A program made the translations under genes and the position numbers. Positions 49,966-59,934 of a stretch of DNA of 64,000 nt are shown here, piece after piece (positions within the stretch are counted from its first letter, which is position 1; the number at the start of each line of letters is the position of its first letter). A model generated the notes under the pieces. The model was given only the letters and a program-made list of their open reading frames with translations, was not told the DNA's origin and made no database searches. The stretch covers positions 1-64,000 of the forward strand of contig CAMIZL010000006.1 of assembly GCA_946403295.1 (NCBI GenBank). The letters run 5' to 3'. This DNA is from an uncultured Clostridia bacterium (GTDB lineage Bacteria > Bacillota > Clostridia > Lachnospirales > Lachnospiraceae).

Positions 49966-51462
49966 TCACTCCGTAATGAGCTCGATCGTCACCGTATTAA
50001 TGGGTTCGTCTCTTAAGCTTCCCCTGTAATACTTCGTAGTTATAAGCGCACGGTCCGATCCGCCGATGAGATACGACATCATCTCTTTCACGCTGTTTAT
50101 GGGTGTTCCGTCCATTTCGGTGATGACATCACCTTTCCTCAGTCCGGCATTTGCCGCAGGAGACGACGCCACAACCTCGTTGATATAGATACCGTTCTCA
50201 AGTCCCATGGATTTAAGGACGTCGGCGGGTATATCCTCGGCCCTGATACCGGGACGTACGGGATTTTTGCCGTTAAGAAGGGCTATAAGGATGTCGCGTA
50301 TGCTGTTTATGGCCACGCACGTGGTGATCCTGTCCTCCTCGTTCGCTTCCGCATAATGGGATATGATCCCTATCATCTCTCCCGACATATTTACAATGAC
50401 TGCATCCGAACCCGAATGGTACGGAAGCCCCGTCGTAAACACATCGAGCACGCCGTCCTGTACATAAGATATCCTGCCCGTTGAAGATACGAAGCTGTAT
50501 GCCATAGAGCCGGAATAACCGTCGGGCATACCCGCTGCCATGATCGAATCTCCGACAGCGACGGAAGATGAATCACCGATGCATATGCATCGAAGCGATG
50601 CTTTTTCCTGCGGTGTGATCTTATCGAGTTCGACAGCGACTATGGCAAGATCGAGAACGGGATCGTTGATGAACACGCTGCCTTCAACATTGTGGCCGTC
50701 CGGAAGGATGACTTCTATCCTGTCCGCCGTTTCTGTCTTGGCATTTGATGTCATAACGAGAAGCTCGACACCGTTTTCTCCGAGGATGACTCCCGTTCCG
50801 TCCACGTGTGTTTCGATATTTTCGTCAAGCCAGTTGATACCGCTGCTGAACGATCTTACGGTAACAATACTCTCGGAGGTTGAAGAATAGAGTTCCTTGA
50901 GGCCTCCGACTATTCCGTTATAATCATCCATCGGGGTGGTTGCGGCTGCTTCCTGCCCCTCGGGATCGTCTCCCTTTTCTTCGGGAGTCGGTGTCAGCGG
51001 AACAACAGTCTGTCCGCCTTCATGACCCGGATCCGCGGCTTCCCCTCCGGAACCATCCGGCTGTCCCGTCGTTTGAGGCGGTATCTCCTCGGGCGTGGGC
51101 GAAGGCGTCGGCGAGAGCATCGCGGGCGTCATCACCGGTTCGATCGAAGGCGACGGTTCGTTGACAACGGACGGACTGATCCTTCCCTCGTCAGGTCCCA
51201 CGGAAAGGCTGACAACATTCCTCGAAGGACTGTCAACCGGCGCGGTCGTCGGTTTGTCTTCCACTCCGAGCATCTTTTTGACCGGTTCCTCGGATACCTC
51301 AAAGACGATCCTCGAAACAAATCCGATGATCAGCGCGGCAATAAGTGCCAACCCGCACACCTCGAGAACCTTCTTGATCTTCCTTCTGGTCTTGGGTTTG
51401 ATCTTTTCGGTGATAAAACTCTTTTCCTGATCCTGATTCTTATCGATATTGTTGTTATCCAT
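49966..51462 (-). CDS. HtrA-like membrane-anchored protein with PDZ domain; protease triad degenerate
   Basis: N-terminal TM; trypsin-like fold; PDZ GLENGIYINEVVASSPAANAGLRKGDVITEMDG. Confidence 0.8.
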   Translation of the reverse strand: MDNNNIDKNQDQEKSFITEKIKPKTRRKIKKVLEVCGLALIAALIIGFVSRIVFEVSEEPVKKMLGVEDKPTTAPVDSPSRNVVSLSVGPDEGRISPSVVNEPSPSIEPVMTPAMLSPTPSPTPEEIPPQTTGQPDGSGGEAADPGHEGGQTVVPLTPTPEEKGDDPEGQEAAATTPMDDYNGIVGGLKELYSSTSESIVTVRSFSSGINWLDENIETHVDGTGVILGENGVELLVMTSNAKTETADRIEVILPDGHNVEGSVFINDPVLDLAIVAVELDKITPQEKASLRCICIGDSSSVAVGDSIMAAGMPDGYSGSMAYSFVSSTGRISYVQDGVLDVFTTGLPYHSGSDAVIVNMSGEMIGIISHYAEANEEDRITTCVAINSIRDILIALLNGKNPVRPGIRAEDIPADVLKSMGLENGIYINEVVASSPAANAGLRKGDVITEMDGTPINSVKEMMSYLIGGSDRALITTKYYRGSLRDEPINTVTIELITE

Positions 51463-51484
51463 GCTCTTTCCCCTAAACTGCTCA

Positions 51485-52876
51485 TCAACCCGAAATAGGC
51501 AGTGTAAAAGTGAATTCGGTACCTACTCCCTCGGTACTTATAACATTGATATTCTCATCGTGGGCCGCAATGATCTCTTTTACGATCGATAAGCCCAGCC
51601 CGGTTCCTTTTTTGTCTTTACCTCTCGAGGAATCCTGCTTATAAAACCGTTCCCAGATTCGTTTTATGTTCTCCCTGCTGATCCCCTCTCCGTGATCTCT
51701 GACATGAATGAACGCCTTTGTACCCTTTTCTTCCGTTTCTATCTCTATGACCGATTGAGGTCTTGAGAATTTGATCGCATTGTCGATCAGATTATAAAGG
51801 ACCTGCTGGATCCTGCCGAGGTCCGCATCGACAAATGTACTCTTCGAAGCGAACGAAAGCTCAATGCTGATCTTCTTTTTCAGACACGTGACTTCAAAGG
51901 AGGCCGCCGTGTTCTTGATCGATTCGTTTATATCAAAGCTCGTGACGTCGAGCATCAGGCCGCGAGCATCGATCTTGTTCAGATCAAGAAGATCGGAAGT
52001 CAGCTTCGAAAGCCTGTCGGTCTCGAAGAGGATGACATCGAGGTACTTGTTTCTTGCCTCCTCGGGAACCGTTCCGTCTTTGATGGCCTCCGCATATCCT
52101 TTTATGGAAGTGAGCGGCGACCTGAAATCATGCGAAACATTTGCGACAAATTTCTTTTGATAATCATCAACCTGCTTTATCTGACTGACCATGTAGTTGA
52201 TCGCCTCGGTCAGGTCGTTGTATTCGTCATGCGTCTTGCACTTGAGCGTATAGGAATAATTCCCTTTCGCGTATTCGAGGGCCGCCTTTCGTATCTTTCT
52301 CGTGGGATAAGCGGCTATGATGTATATGACGAAGTACGATATCGCCATGAACACGCATATGATCAGCAATTCGAGGTTTATCGTGTTCATGCGGTCCGTG
52401 ACCGCCTGCCGTATCTCTCTGTCGGGCACCAGAACACACACATATGCTTTTACGGAGTAGTTGTACATGACGGGTGCCGTAACGGCGAGCATCTTCTCGT
52501 CGAGTATGTCATCGATCATGACGTTGTCATGGATCGTGTTGTAGACAAATTCCGGGTCGATCATTCCGAGATCTATGACAGTCGAACTTTGCGAGTCGAC
52601 GACCACCTTGTTCTTGCTGTTTATGATCCAGATCCTCTGCCCGATTATGTCTCCGAGCATCCTGACCTGATCGCGCATCTGGCGGAGCGTATATTTTGAA
52701 TCATAAAACTTGACGATATATCCGTCCGCAAGTCCTGTGGCACATTCCGAAAGTTCACTTTTGCGGTCCTCAAATATCCTGTTACTCACCGCATCTTCCA
52801 GAAATGTATTGGCGCACAGGAAGAGCACGAAAACCGTCAATGTATAGCATATGATGATTTTTACCGGTATCTTCAT
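51485..52876 (-). CDS. Sensor histidine kinase (HAMP, HisKA)
   Basis: FVANVSHDFRSPLTSIKGYAEAI; GTGLGLSIVKEII. Confidence 0.92.
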   Translation of the reverse strand: MKIPVKIIICYTLTVFVLFLCANTFLEDAVSNRIFEDRKSELSECATGLADGYIVKFYDSKYTLRQMRDQVRMLGDIIGQRIWIINSKNKVVVDSQSSTVIDLGMIDPEFVYNTIHDNVMIDDILDEKMLAVTAPVMYNYSVKAYVCVLVPDREIRQAVTDRMNTINLELLIICVFMAISYFVIYIIAAYPTRKIRKAALEYAKGNYSYTLKCKTHDEYNDLTEAINYMVSQIKQVDDYQKKFVANVSHDFRSPLTSIKGYAEAIKDGTVPEEARNKYLDVILFETDRLSKLTSDLLDLNKIDARGLMLDVTSFDINESIKNTAASFEVTCLKKKISIELSFASKSTFVDADLGRIQQVLYNLIDNAIKFSRPQSVIEIETEEKGTKAFIHVRDHGEGISRENIKRIWERFYKQDSSRGKDKKGTGLGLSIVKEIIAAHDENINVISTEGVGTEFTFTLPISG

Positions 52877-52929
52877 AGAAATCCCCGTTTCTTACATGAC
52901 TTCCGCTCAAATGCCTGACTGCCGCGGGA

Positions 52930-53637
52930 TCATCTCCCGACTTCAAATTTGTAACCCACGCCCCAGACCGTGGAGATCCTCCACTCCCCGGCATCGGGAA
53001 GCTTTTCCCTGAGCCTTTTGATATGGACGTCAACCGTTCTCGTATCGCCGATGTATTCGTAGCCCCAGATCTGCTCAAGCAACTGCTCTCTCGTAAACAC
53101 GCGGTTGGGCGATGTTGCGAGGAAATAAAGCAGTTCGAGCTCCTTCGGCGGCATATCGACGGCCGCGCCTTTATACCTGCATGTATAATCCGAAAGGCTT
53201 ACCGTAAGATCCGTATACGAAACCGACTGCTTGTCGCCTTCATTTTTCCCGGGCAACCCGAATCCCACGGGATTACGCCTGAGGACCGCCTTGACCCTCG
53301 CCACAAGCTCCTTGGAATCAAAAGGTTTTACCATATAATCGTCCGATCCGATCTCAAGGCCGAGGACCCTGTCAAAAGTCTCTCCCTTGGCGGAAAGCAT
53401 GATTATGGGCACGGCCGAGGTCTGCCTTATCCTTCTGCACACCTCGTATCCGTCGATCCCGGGAAGCATTATATCAAGGATGATCAGGTCGGGACCAAAT
53501 TGCGCGAACATGCTTATCGCTTCCTCTCCGTCCGATGCGATGGCCGTTTCGTAACGTTCCTTCGTAAGGTACAGAGAGATCAGCTCAGCGATGTTGTTGT
53601 CATCATCCACGATCAGGATCTTCTTTGCATTCTCCAT
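52930..53637 (-). CDS. OmpR-family response regulator
   Basis: KKILIVDDDNNIAELI, LIILDIMLPGIDG. Confidence 0.93.
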   Translation of the reverse strand: MENAKKILIVDDDNNIAELISLYLTKERYETAIASDGEEAISMFAQFGPDLIILDIMLPGIDGYEVCRRIRQTSAVPIIMLSAKGETFDRVLGLEIGSDDYMVKPFDSKELVARVKAVLRRNPVGFGLPGKNEGDKQSVSYTDLTVSLSDYTCRYKGAAVDMPPKELELLYFLATSPNRVFTREQLLEQIWGYEYIGDTRTVDVHIKRLREKLPDAGEWRISTVWGVGYKFEVGR

Positions 53638-53640
53638 AGA

Positions 53641-56010
53641 TTACCTCTTAAATTCTACAATCGTTACTCCCCTGTCACCCTCATGGAACGTGCCGAACCG
53701 ATACGATTCAACGTATCTGAGTCTCTTTAAGAGACCGTGCACGGCATCTTTGAGGGCTCCGGTACCTCTTCCGTGAATTACGGATACATTCTGAAGACCG
53801 GCAAGATAAGCGTCGTCGAGATATTTCTCGACAACGGGCAGCGCCTCGTCGACCCTCATTCCTATAACATTGACAGACATTCCGACGTCATATGCTTTCC
53901 GGATCTTGATTGCCCCGACTCCCGTCTTTTCCTTCTTTTCGGGCTCGGAAACGGTTTCTGCGGCTTCGAGATCACTTATATTGACCGTCGTACGCATTGC
54001 TCCCATCGAAACGGTAACATCTCCCTTTCTGTCGGGGAGAGCGGCGATCTTTCCGTCAACATTGAGCGAAACTATATGCACGCTGTCGCCGATCTTCAGA
54101 CTCGCGGGATCGGTGATCGGTGTTCCGGGTTTCTTCGACAGATTCTTCTTCTTTCTGCCCGCACCCGAAAGCTTGTCGCGAAGAGCGCCGCGCTCTTCCT
54201 CGAGCTCTCTCATGTTACCGCCGGATGCGGCAAGCTTGTTGATCTTTCTGATCGTGGCATCGGCAAATTCCTTGGCGTCTCTCAGGATCCTTTCGGCTTC
54301 CTCACGGGCGTTTTCGATCATCCTCTCTCTCGTGGCGTCAAGCTTCTCGTTTTTCTGTTCGAGTCGCTCCCTGAGCCTTTCGGCCTCTCCGAGCGCTTCG
54401 GATGCCTTTTCGTTCTTCTGTTCATATTCGAGACGACTCGCCGAAAGACCTTCAATAACGTCATCGAGGCTTTTCTCCTTCTGGGTCATATACCCGCGGG
54501 CTCTCGTGATCAGTTCTTCGGGAAGTCCGAGTTTTCCGGAGATCGCGAACGCGTTACTTCTTCCGGGAACTCCGATAAGCAATTTATATGTGGGCGAAAG
54601 CGTTGCCACATCAAATTCACAGCATGCATTGCATACGCCTTTGGTTGTGAGCGCATATGCCTTAAGCTCGGCATAATGCGTCGTGGCCATAACGTGGATC
54701 CCCCTCTCGTGCAGATCCGAGAGTATCGCTCTTGCAAGCGCCGCGCCTTCGGTGGGATCGGTTCCGGCACCGAGCTCGTCGAAGAGCACAAGCGAACCTT
54801 CGTCCGCCTCCTTAAGGATAGAGACGGTATTTGTCATATGCGAAGAAAATGTCGAAAGACTTTGCTCTATGCTCTGCTCATCGCCGATATCGGCAAATAC
54901 ATTGTCAAAAACGGACAGCTTTGATCCGTCAAACGCGGGGATGTGAAGTCCGGACTGCCCCATAAGCGTAAAGAGGCCGACCGTTTTGAGGGATACCGTC
55001 TTGCCGCCCGTGTTGGGTCCCGTGATCACGAGCATTGTGAATTCTCCGCCGAGTCGGATGTCTATCGGGACAACTTTCGCGGGGTCGATAAGGGGATGGC
55101 GGCCTTTTCTGATGTCGATCACGCCCTCCGTGTTGAATACGGGGCGCGATGCTTTCATACTCTTTGCGAGCATCGCACGCGCAAAGATCACGTCAAAGGC
55201 GGTAACCGTCTCCATATCGTATTCAAGCGCGGGAATATGCGGAACAAGCATCTCGGAGAGCGATTTTAAGACTTTTTTGATCTCCTCCTGCTCTTTTCCG
55301 GCAAGTTCTCTGAGTTCGTTGTTGAGCGTTACGACCGCGAGAGGCTCAATGAATGTTGTGGATCCCTTGGAGCTTTGGTCGTGAACCATGCCGGGGAAAC
55401 GGTTTTTGTATTCGCTCTTGACGGGAATACAGTACCTGCCGTCCCTCATGGTGATTATATTGTCCTGAAGATACGACTTATTGTCCGAGGAGCTTACGAT
55501 GCTCGCGAGCTGGTCGCGTATCTTTTCGTTTGTAAGGCGAATGCTGCGTCTGACGTTTTTAAGGCCGGGCGAAGCATCGTCGGCGATCTCCTCTTCGGAG
55601 ATTATGCATCTTTCGATCTCGTTTGCCGCTCCCGTGAGCGGTTCAAGCATACGGAAACGCTCCGAAAGCGAATCGTTTCTCTCTTCTCCCGCCCCATAAT
55701 CGCGGATCTTTTTTACCGCCGTAAGAAGCGAACTCACATGCAGCAGTTCTCCCGCCGAAAGTCCCGCTTCCATATCAAGTCTTTTTACAGATGCCCGGAT
55801 ATCATGGATCCCGGAAAAAGAAAGGCTCCCGTGGGCATAGATCCGTGAGAGCGCGTCCTGCGTCTCTTCCTGCAGACGCTCAATCTCATCGAGATCGGTG
55901 AGAGGCATGGTCTCTCTGCATCTTTCTTTGCCGCACGCGGAACCCGCACAATTCGACAATCTTTCGATCATCTTGTGATATTCAAGTGTTCTTAGTGTTT
56001 TTTCTTTCAT
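53641..56010 (-). CDS. mutS2: Endonuclease MutS2
   Basis: TGPNTGGKTVSLKTVGL; C-terminal Smr domain SVIHGRGTGALKDAVH. Confidence 0.95.
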   Translation of the reverse strand: MKEKTLRTLEYHKMIERLSNCAGSACGKERCRETMPLTDLDEIERLQEETQDALSRIYAHGSLSFSGIHDIRASVKRLDMEAGLSAGELLHVSSLLTAVKKIRDYGAGEERNDSLSERFRMLEPLTGAANEIERCIISEEEIADDASPGLKNVRRSIRLTNEKIRDQLASIVSSSDNKSYLQDNIITMRDGRYCIPVKSEYKNRFPGMVHDQSSKGSTTFIEPLAVVTLNNELRELAGKEQEEIKKVLKSLSEMLVPHIPALEYDMETVTAFDVIFARAMLAKSMKASRPVFNTEGVIDIRKGRHPLIDPAKVVPIDIRLGGEFTMLVITGPNTGGKTVSLKTVGLFTLMGQSGLHIPAFDGSKLSVFDNVFADIGDEQSIEQSLSTFSSHMTNTVSILKEADEGSLVLFDELGAGTDPTEGAALARAILSDLHERGIHVMATTHYAELKAYALTTKGVCNACCEFDVATLSPTYKLLIGVPGRSNAFAISGKLGLPEELITRARGYMTQKEKSLDDVIEGLSASRLEYEQKNEKASEALGEAERLRERLEQKNEKLDATRERMIENAREEAERILRDAKEFADATIRKINKLAASGGNMRELEEERGALRDKLSGAGRKKKNLSKKPGTPITDPASLKIGDSVHIVSLNVDGKIAALPDRKGDVTVSMGAMRTTVNISDLEAAETVSEPEKKEKTGVGAIKIRKAYDVGMSVNVIGMRVDEALPVVEKYLDDAYLAGLQNVSVIHGRGTGALKDAVHGLLKRLRYVESYRFGTFHEGDRGVTIVEFKR

Positions 56011-56513
56011 TGTTCTTTATCGCCGGGCCAGCACAGATGATGCAGATGTCCGACCGGATTTAGGCCCGTAAAGTTATTCTGTCTGAGTGCTTCATACAGA
56101 ACCACCGCCACCGAATTACCGAGATTCAGGGATCTTATATCCCCGAGCATCGGTATCCTGATACAGCTGTCGGGGTGAGCGACCAGGATCTCTTCCGGGA
56201 TACCCTTGCTCTCCTTGCCGAACATTATATAATCATCGGGACCAAACGAGGCTTCCGTGTACATCTTCTGCCCTTTGGTTGTTGCATAGTGCATCACCGC
56301 ACCGCCGTTTTTGTTGCAAAAATCTTCGTAGTTCTCATAAACATGCAGGTCGATCAGCTTCCAGTAATCCATTCCGGCCCTTCTCAGATGCTTCTCGTCA
56401 AGTTCGAAGCCGAGGGGCTTGATAAGATGAAGCGAGCTGCCGGTCGCCACGCATGTTCTTCCGATATTACCGGTATTTGCGGGTATCTCGGGTTCAAGTA
56501 AAACTATGTTCAT
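56007..56513 (-). CDS. trmL: tRNA (cytidine(34)-2'-O)-methyltransferase
   Basis: MNIVLLEPEIPANTGNIGRTC; FGKESKGIPEEIL; IRSLNLGNSVAVVLYEALRQ. Confidence 0.94.
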   Translation of the reverse strand: MNIVLLEPEIPANTGNIGRTCVATGSSLHLIKPLGFELDEKHLRRAGMDYWKLIDLHVYENYEDFCNKNGGAVMHYATTKGQKMYTEASFGPDDYIMFGKESKGIPEEILVAHPDSCIRIPMLGDIRSLNLGNSVAVVLYEALRQNNFTGLNPVGHLHHLCWPGDKEQ

Positions 56514-56516
56514 TTC

Positions 56517-56993
56517 TCAATCGTCACCCTTGATCGCAATGTTGATATCAAATAATCTCGCGCCGTCCTTGAGGATCGGGATCTTGATATTTGCCGCATA
56601 ATTGGCGTTAAATACCACATTTCCGGTACATATCGTGGGAGGAGTGATGTCAATGGCCTTTCCCGCTACGGAATAAAGTGTCGCGGAATTGCCGAGGATC
56701 ATGTTGCAAAGCTCGCAAATGGCACTCTGGGCGAGCTCGTCAAGCGACTCCACAGGCATCATGCACATGGCCGAAGCGATCTCTTTTCCTCCGTCAACCG
56801 GGAAATCGATGATGGCCTGTCCCTTCATCTCACCGGTGATACCCATAAGGATCAGAAATTCATCATCCGTGAAGCTTGCCGTTGCAAGCGAGGGCTTACC
56901 TATTGAAACATCAAGACGGCATGCGTCTCTGACTACCGTAACGGTAGCTTTAAGGATCGGGTTGATATAATCAACGTTGATAGTAGCTGCCAC
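56517..56993 (-). CDS. CheX-like chemotaxis phosphatase-family protein
   Basis: INPILKATVTV...; ELAQSAICELCNMILGNSA. Confidence 0.8.
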   Translation of the reverse strand: MAATINVDYINPILKATVTVVRDACRLDVSIGKPSLATASFTDDEFLILMGITGEMKGQAIIDFPVDGGKEIASAMCMMPVESLDELAQSAICELCNMILGNSATLYSVAGKAIDITPPTICTGNVVFNANYAANIKIPILKDGARLFDINIAIKGDD

Positions 56994-57027
56994 GTGAATC
57001 CTCCTTGTCCGTTTATGAATCTGGTTG

Positions 57028-58191
57028 TCATTGTCTGTGCGCGTTCACGAATCTTTCGATCCTCTCGAGAGCCTTCTTCAAGTTATCAATGGAATATGCG
57101 TAGGAGATGCGAAGGAAGCCTTCTCCGCAATCACCGAACGCGGTCCCGGGTACAACTGCGACCTTTTCCTCCATGAGGAGCTTCGTCGCGAACTCTTCGC
57201 TTGTCATTCCGAGGCTCTTGATGCAGGGGAACACGTAGAAAGCTCCCCTTGCCTCAAAGCACGAAAGACCCATACGTCTGAACTCATGGAGCAGGAAACG
57301 ACGTCTTCCGTCATATGCCTCACACATCATCTCAACATCGGGGTCGCCGTTAACGAGCGCCTCTATAGCAGCGTACTGCGAAGTTGAGGGGGCGCACATG
57401 ATGGCGAACTGGTGGAGCTTCAGGATCTGCTTTATGATCACTTCGGGACCTACGGCATAGCCGAGTCTCCAGCCTGTCATGGCATATGCTTTGGAGAAAC
57501 CGTTTATAACGACGGTCCTCTCCTTCATGCCCGGGAACGAAGCGATCGAAACATGCTTTTCGCCGTATGTGAGTTCCGCATATATCTCATCGGAGATAAC
57601 GAAGATGTCCTTCTCGATGATAACATCCACTATATCAGCCAGTTCTTCCCGCGACATGACCGAACCCGTAGGGTTGTTGGGGAAGGGAAGGATGAGGATC
57701 TTGGTCTTGTCGGTGATGGCGTCAAGAAGCTCCTGCTTTGTGAGCTTAAATTCATCCTCTTCCTTAAGCTCCACGATCACGGGCTTACCGCCTGCCATGA
57801 TCACACAGGGCTCGTAGGAAACGTAGCTGGGCTGGGGAAGGATAACCTCGTCACCTTCCTCGAGCATTACACGGAGTGCCATATCGATGGCTTCACTTCC
57901 TCCGATGGTGACCAAGGTCTCTTTCAATGGGTCGTAATCAAGATCGAACCTTCTCTTAAGGTACCTGCAGATCTCGACTCTGAGTTCCTTAATACCTGCA
58001 TTGGAGCTGTAATGCGTCTTTCCTTTTTCAAGTGAATAGATGCCTTCCTCCCTGATGTGCCAGGGAGTTTCAAAATCGGGTTCGCCCACGCCGAGTGAGA
58101 TGGCATCCTTCATCTCGCTTACAACGTCAAAGAATTTTCTTATTCCCGAGGGCTTGATCCCTACGATCTTATTATTTAATGGGTTTCTCAT
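57028..58191 (-). CDS. Class I/II PLP aminotransferase
   Basis: LPFPNNPTGSVMSREEL; INGFSKAYAMTGWRLGYAVG. Confidence 0.92.
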   Translation of the reverse strand: MRNPLNNKIVGIKPSGIRKFFDVVSEMKDAISLGVGEPDFETPWHIREEGIYSLEKGKTHYSSNAGIKELRVEICRYLKRRFDLDYDPLKETLVTIGGSEAIDMALRVMLEEGDEVILPQPSYVSYEPCVIMAGGKPVIVELKEEDEFKLTKQELLDAITDKTKILILPFPNNPTGSVMSREELADIVDVIIEKDIFVISDEIYAELTYGEKHVSIASFPGMKERTVVINGFSKAYAMTGWRLGYAVGPEVIIKQILKLHQFAIMCAPSTSQYAAIEALVNGDPDVEMMCEAYDGRRRFLLHEFRRMGLSCFEARGAFYVFPCIKSLGMTSEEFATKLLMEEKVAVVPGTAFGDCGEGFLRISYAYSIDNLKKALERIERFVNAHRQ

Positions 58192-58670
58192 GGTGAAACA
58201 ATCATCCTCTCATCCTGTTCGTCATTCTGCATGACGATTCCGTTCTCTTTATATCTTTTGAGCACGAAATGGGTGGCCGTGCTGAGTATGGCTTCCATCG
58301 GTGCAAGCTTCTCCGAAACGAATCCCGCGACTTCCTTCATACTCTTACCACGGATGATGACCGTAAGGTCAAATCCGCCCGACATGAGATAAACAGTCTC
58401 CACTTCATCAAATTTAAAGATACGCTCCGCGATCCTGTCAAAGCCCTGTCCGCGCTGCGGAGTAACCTTGACCTCGATGAGTGCGGTGATCTTGTCAGCC
58501 GAAAGCTTGTCCCAATCGATAAGCGTGGGATATCCGCAAATGATCTTATCGATCTCCATCTCGGCAAGCGCCGCCTCAACCTCCGCGCTTGTTGTCCCGA
58601 GCATGATCGCCAGCTCCTCGGGTGTGATCCTCGAATTCTTCTCTATGATTCTTAAGATTTTTTCTTTCAT
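58188..58670 (-). CDS. Lrp/AsnC-family transcriptional regulator
   Basis: N-terminal HTH plus RAM-like domain; coupled to the aminotransferase. Confidence 0.88.
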   Translation of the reverse strand: MKEKILRIIEKNSRITPEELAIMLGTTSAEVEAALAEMEIDKIICGYPTLIDWDKLSADKITALIEVKVTPQRGQGFDRIAERIFKFDEVETVYLMSGGFDLTVIIRGKSMKEVAGFVSEKLAPMEAILSTATHFVLKRYKENGIVMQNDEQDERMIVSP

Positions 58671-59170
58671 GATCTTCCTTCCCCGGTCAGATATGATCTT
58701 ATCTCACCGTTTAAAATACATCTGTCGTTGTCGTCCGTGATATATCCGATGACTGCACAGTCAACGCCTTTTTCCCCGAGCATTCCGCAGAGCCGGCCGG
58801 CGTTGTCGGTCACACAGATCACGCATCCCGTGCTGTCGCTTTTTATGGGATCGCGTCCGTCTGCTTCCGCCATTTCTATCGCGAACTGCCTGACAGGGAT
58901 ATCGTCTCTCCTGACCCTGAGGCCTTTTCCGAGTTCCTCCCCCGTTTTCCAAAGGGCATCCGCGAGCGAACCTTCCGTGATCACGTTCATATATGCGCTC
59001 ATCCTGAGTGCTTCCATAAGGACATCCTGATCGGCGAATTCAGCCTGCAAAGCAGAAATTCCGCCCACAAGATAAGATGAAGGATAAGCCCCTGCGAGCT
59101 CCTCCTTCTTGTCCTGCGCGGTTTTGAGCGCCGCGCTCTCCGCTATCCTTCCGATAAGGACGATATCCAT
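58667..59170 (-). CDS. AIR synthase C-terminal-domain-like protein (167 aa)
   Basis: NVITEGSLADALWKTGEELGKGLRVRRDDIPVRQFAIEMAEADGRDPIKSDSTGCVI. Confidence 0.6.
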   Translation of the reverse strand: MDIVLIGRIAESAALKTAQDKKEELAGAYPSSYLVGGISALQAEFADQDVLMEALRMSAYMNVITEGSLADALWKTGEELGKGLRVRRDDIPVRQFAIEMAEADGRDPIKSDSTGCVICVTDNAGRLCGMLGEKGVDCAVIGYITDDNDRCILNGEIRSYLTGEGRS

Positions 59171-59229
59171 ACATTTCCCCCGTCCGTCTCTTGATGTTTT
59201 TTACAGAATCCAATATACTGAGATAAACA

Positions 59230-59337
59230 TCAAAGATTCGTAATGGCAATAACAAGCGGTGCCACCATGGCAAGAACGATAACAACGCACACGATGACTA
59301 CTAAAGTTCTTCTGGTCTTCTTGTTGTAAAAGCTCAT
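59230..59337 (-). CDS. 35-aa single-TM small protein (absent from the ORF track)
   Basis: MSFYNKKTRRTLVVIVCVVIVLAMVAPLVIAITNL*; SD aaagga. Confidence 0.6.
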   Translation of the reverse strand: MSFYNKKTRRTLVVIVCVVIVLAMVAPLVIAITNL

Positions 59338-59424
59338 TTTGTATCCTTTCATTATCTGATGAGATGCCGGCCGCAGATCGCAAGCCATATGTTTCGAAGC
59401 AATCTGTTTACGGAGGCAACCATC

Positions 59425-59934
59425 ATGTTTCTAGGGCTATTTCTCATTTTTCTTATGTGGTTTACCTATGAGAGACTCAAGGCAGACCATAAAAGTTCGT
59501 ACACAAACGAAGAATTCTGGGAGCGTGAACGCCGCGCCTCTTTCTCCCCTACCGCAAGGATCGACAATCTTCCTTATGTGACTCTCGACGAAAGCGTCAT
59601 TCCGGATGCGTCATGTGACGACTCCGAAGAGCTTGCGGACGTACTAAAGGAGCTGCGCTCCCTTAAAGGAAAAAACCTGATCGATCTGAGCGAGATGACA
59701 AACACGGATCTCAAGATCAAATACGGCACATCAAACTTTACCGCCCTGTCTCAGGCCGATTCCGACTTTGCCCTTCTCGTTTCGGACTGCGAAAAGGCCG
59801 CTGACCTTCTCTCCGATGCCGGCCGAACCGCGGAAGCCTACAAACTGCTTGATTATTCCGCCAATCTTTCCGGATACGGCAAGCTTCGTCAAAAGGCTGA
59901 CGCCTTACACAATTTTATGACAGATCAGGCTTAA
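59425..59934 (+). CDS. Hypothetical membrane-anchored protein (start MFLGLFLIFLMWF)
   Basis: SD cggagg before ATG 59425; one N-terminal TM, soluble helical C-terminus. Confidence 0.65.
   Translation: MFLGLFLIFLMWFTYERLKADHKSSYTNEEFWERERRASFSPTARIDNLPYVTLDESVIPDASCDDSEELADVLKELRSLKGKNLIDLSEMTNTDLKIKYGTSNFTALSQADSDFALLVSDCEKAADLLSDAGRTAEAYKLLDYSANLSGYGKLRQKADALHNFMTDQA

Noticed and set aside
53737-54924. 395-aa plus-strand ORF opposite mutS2
   Set aside because: Antisense ORF within a clear MutS2 gene; no supporting signals.
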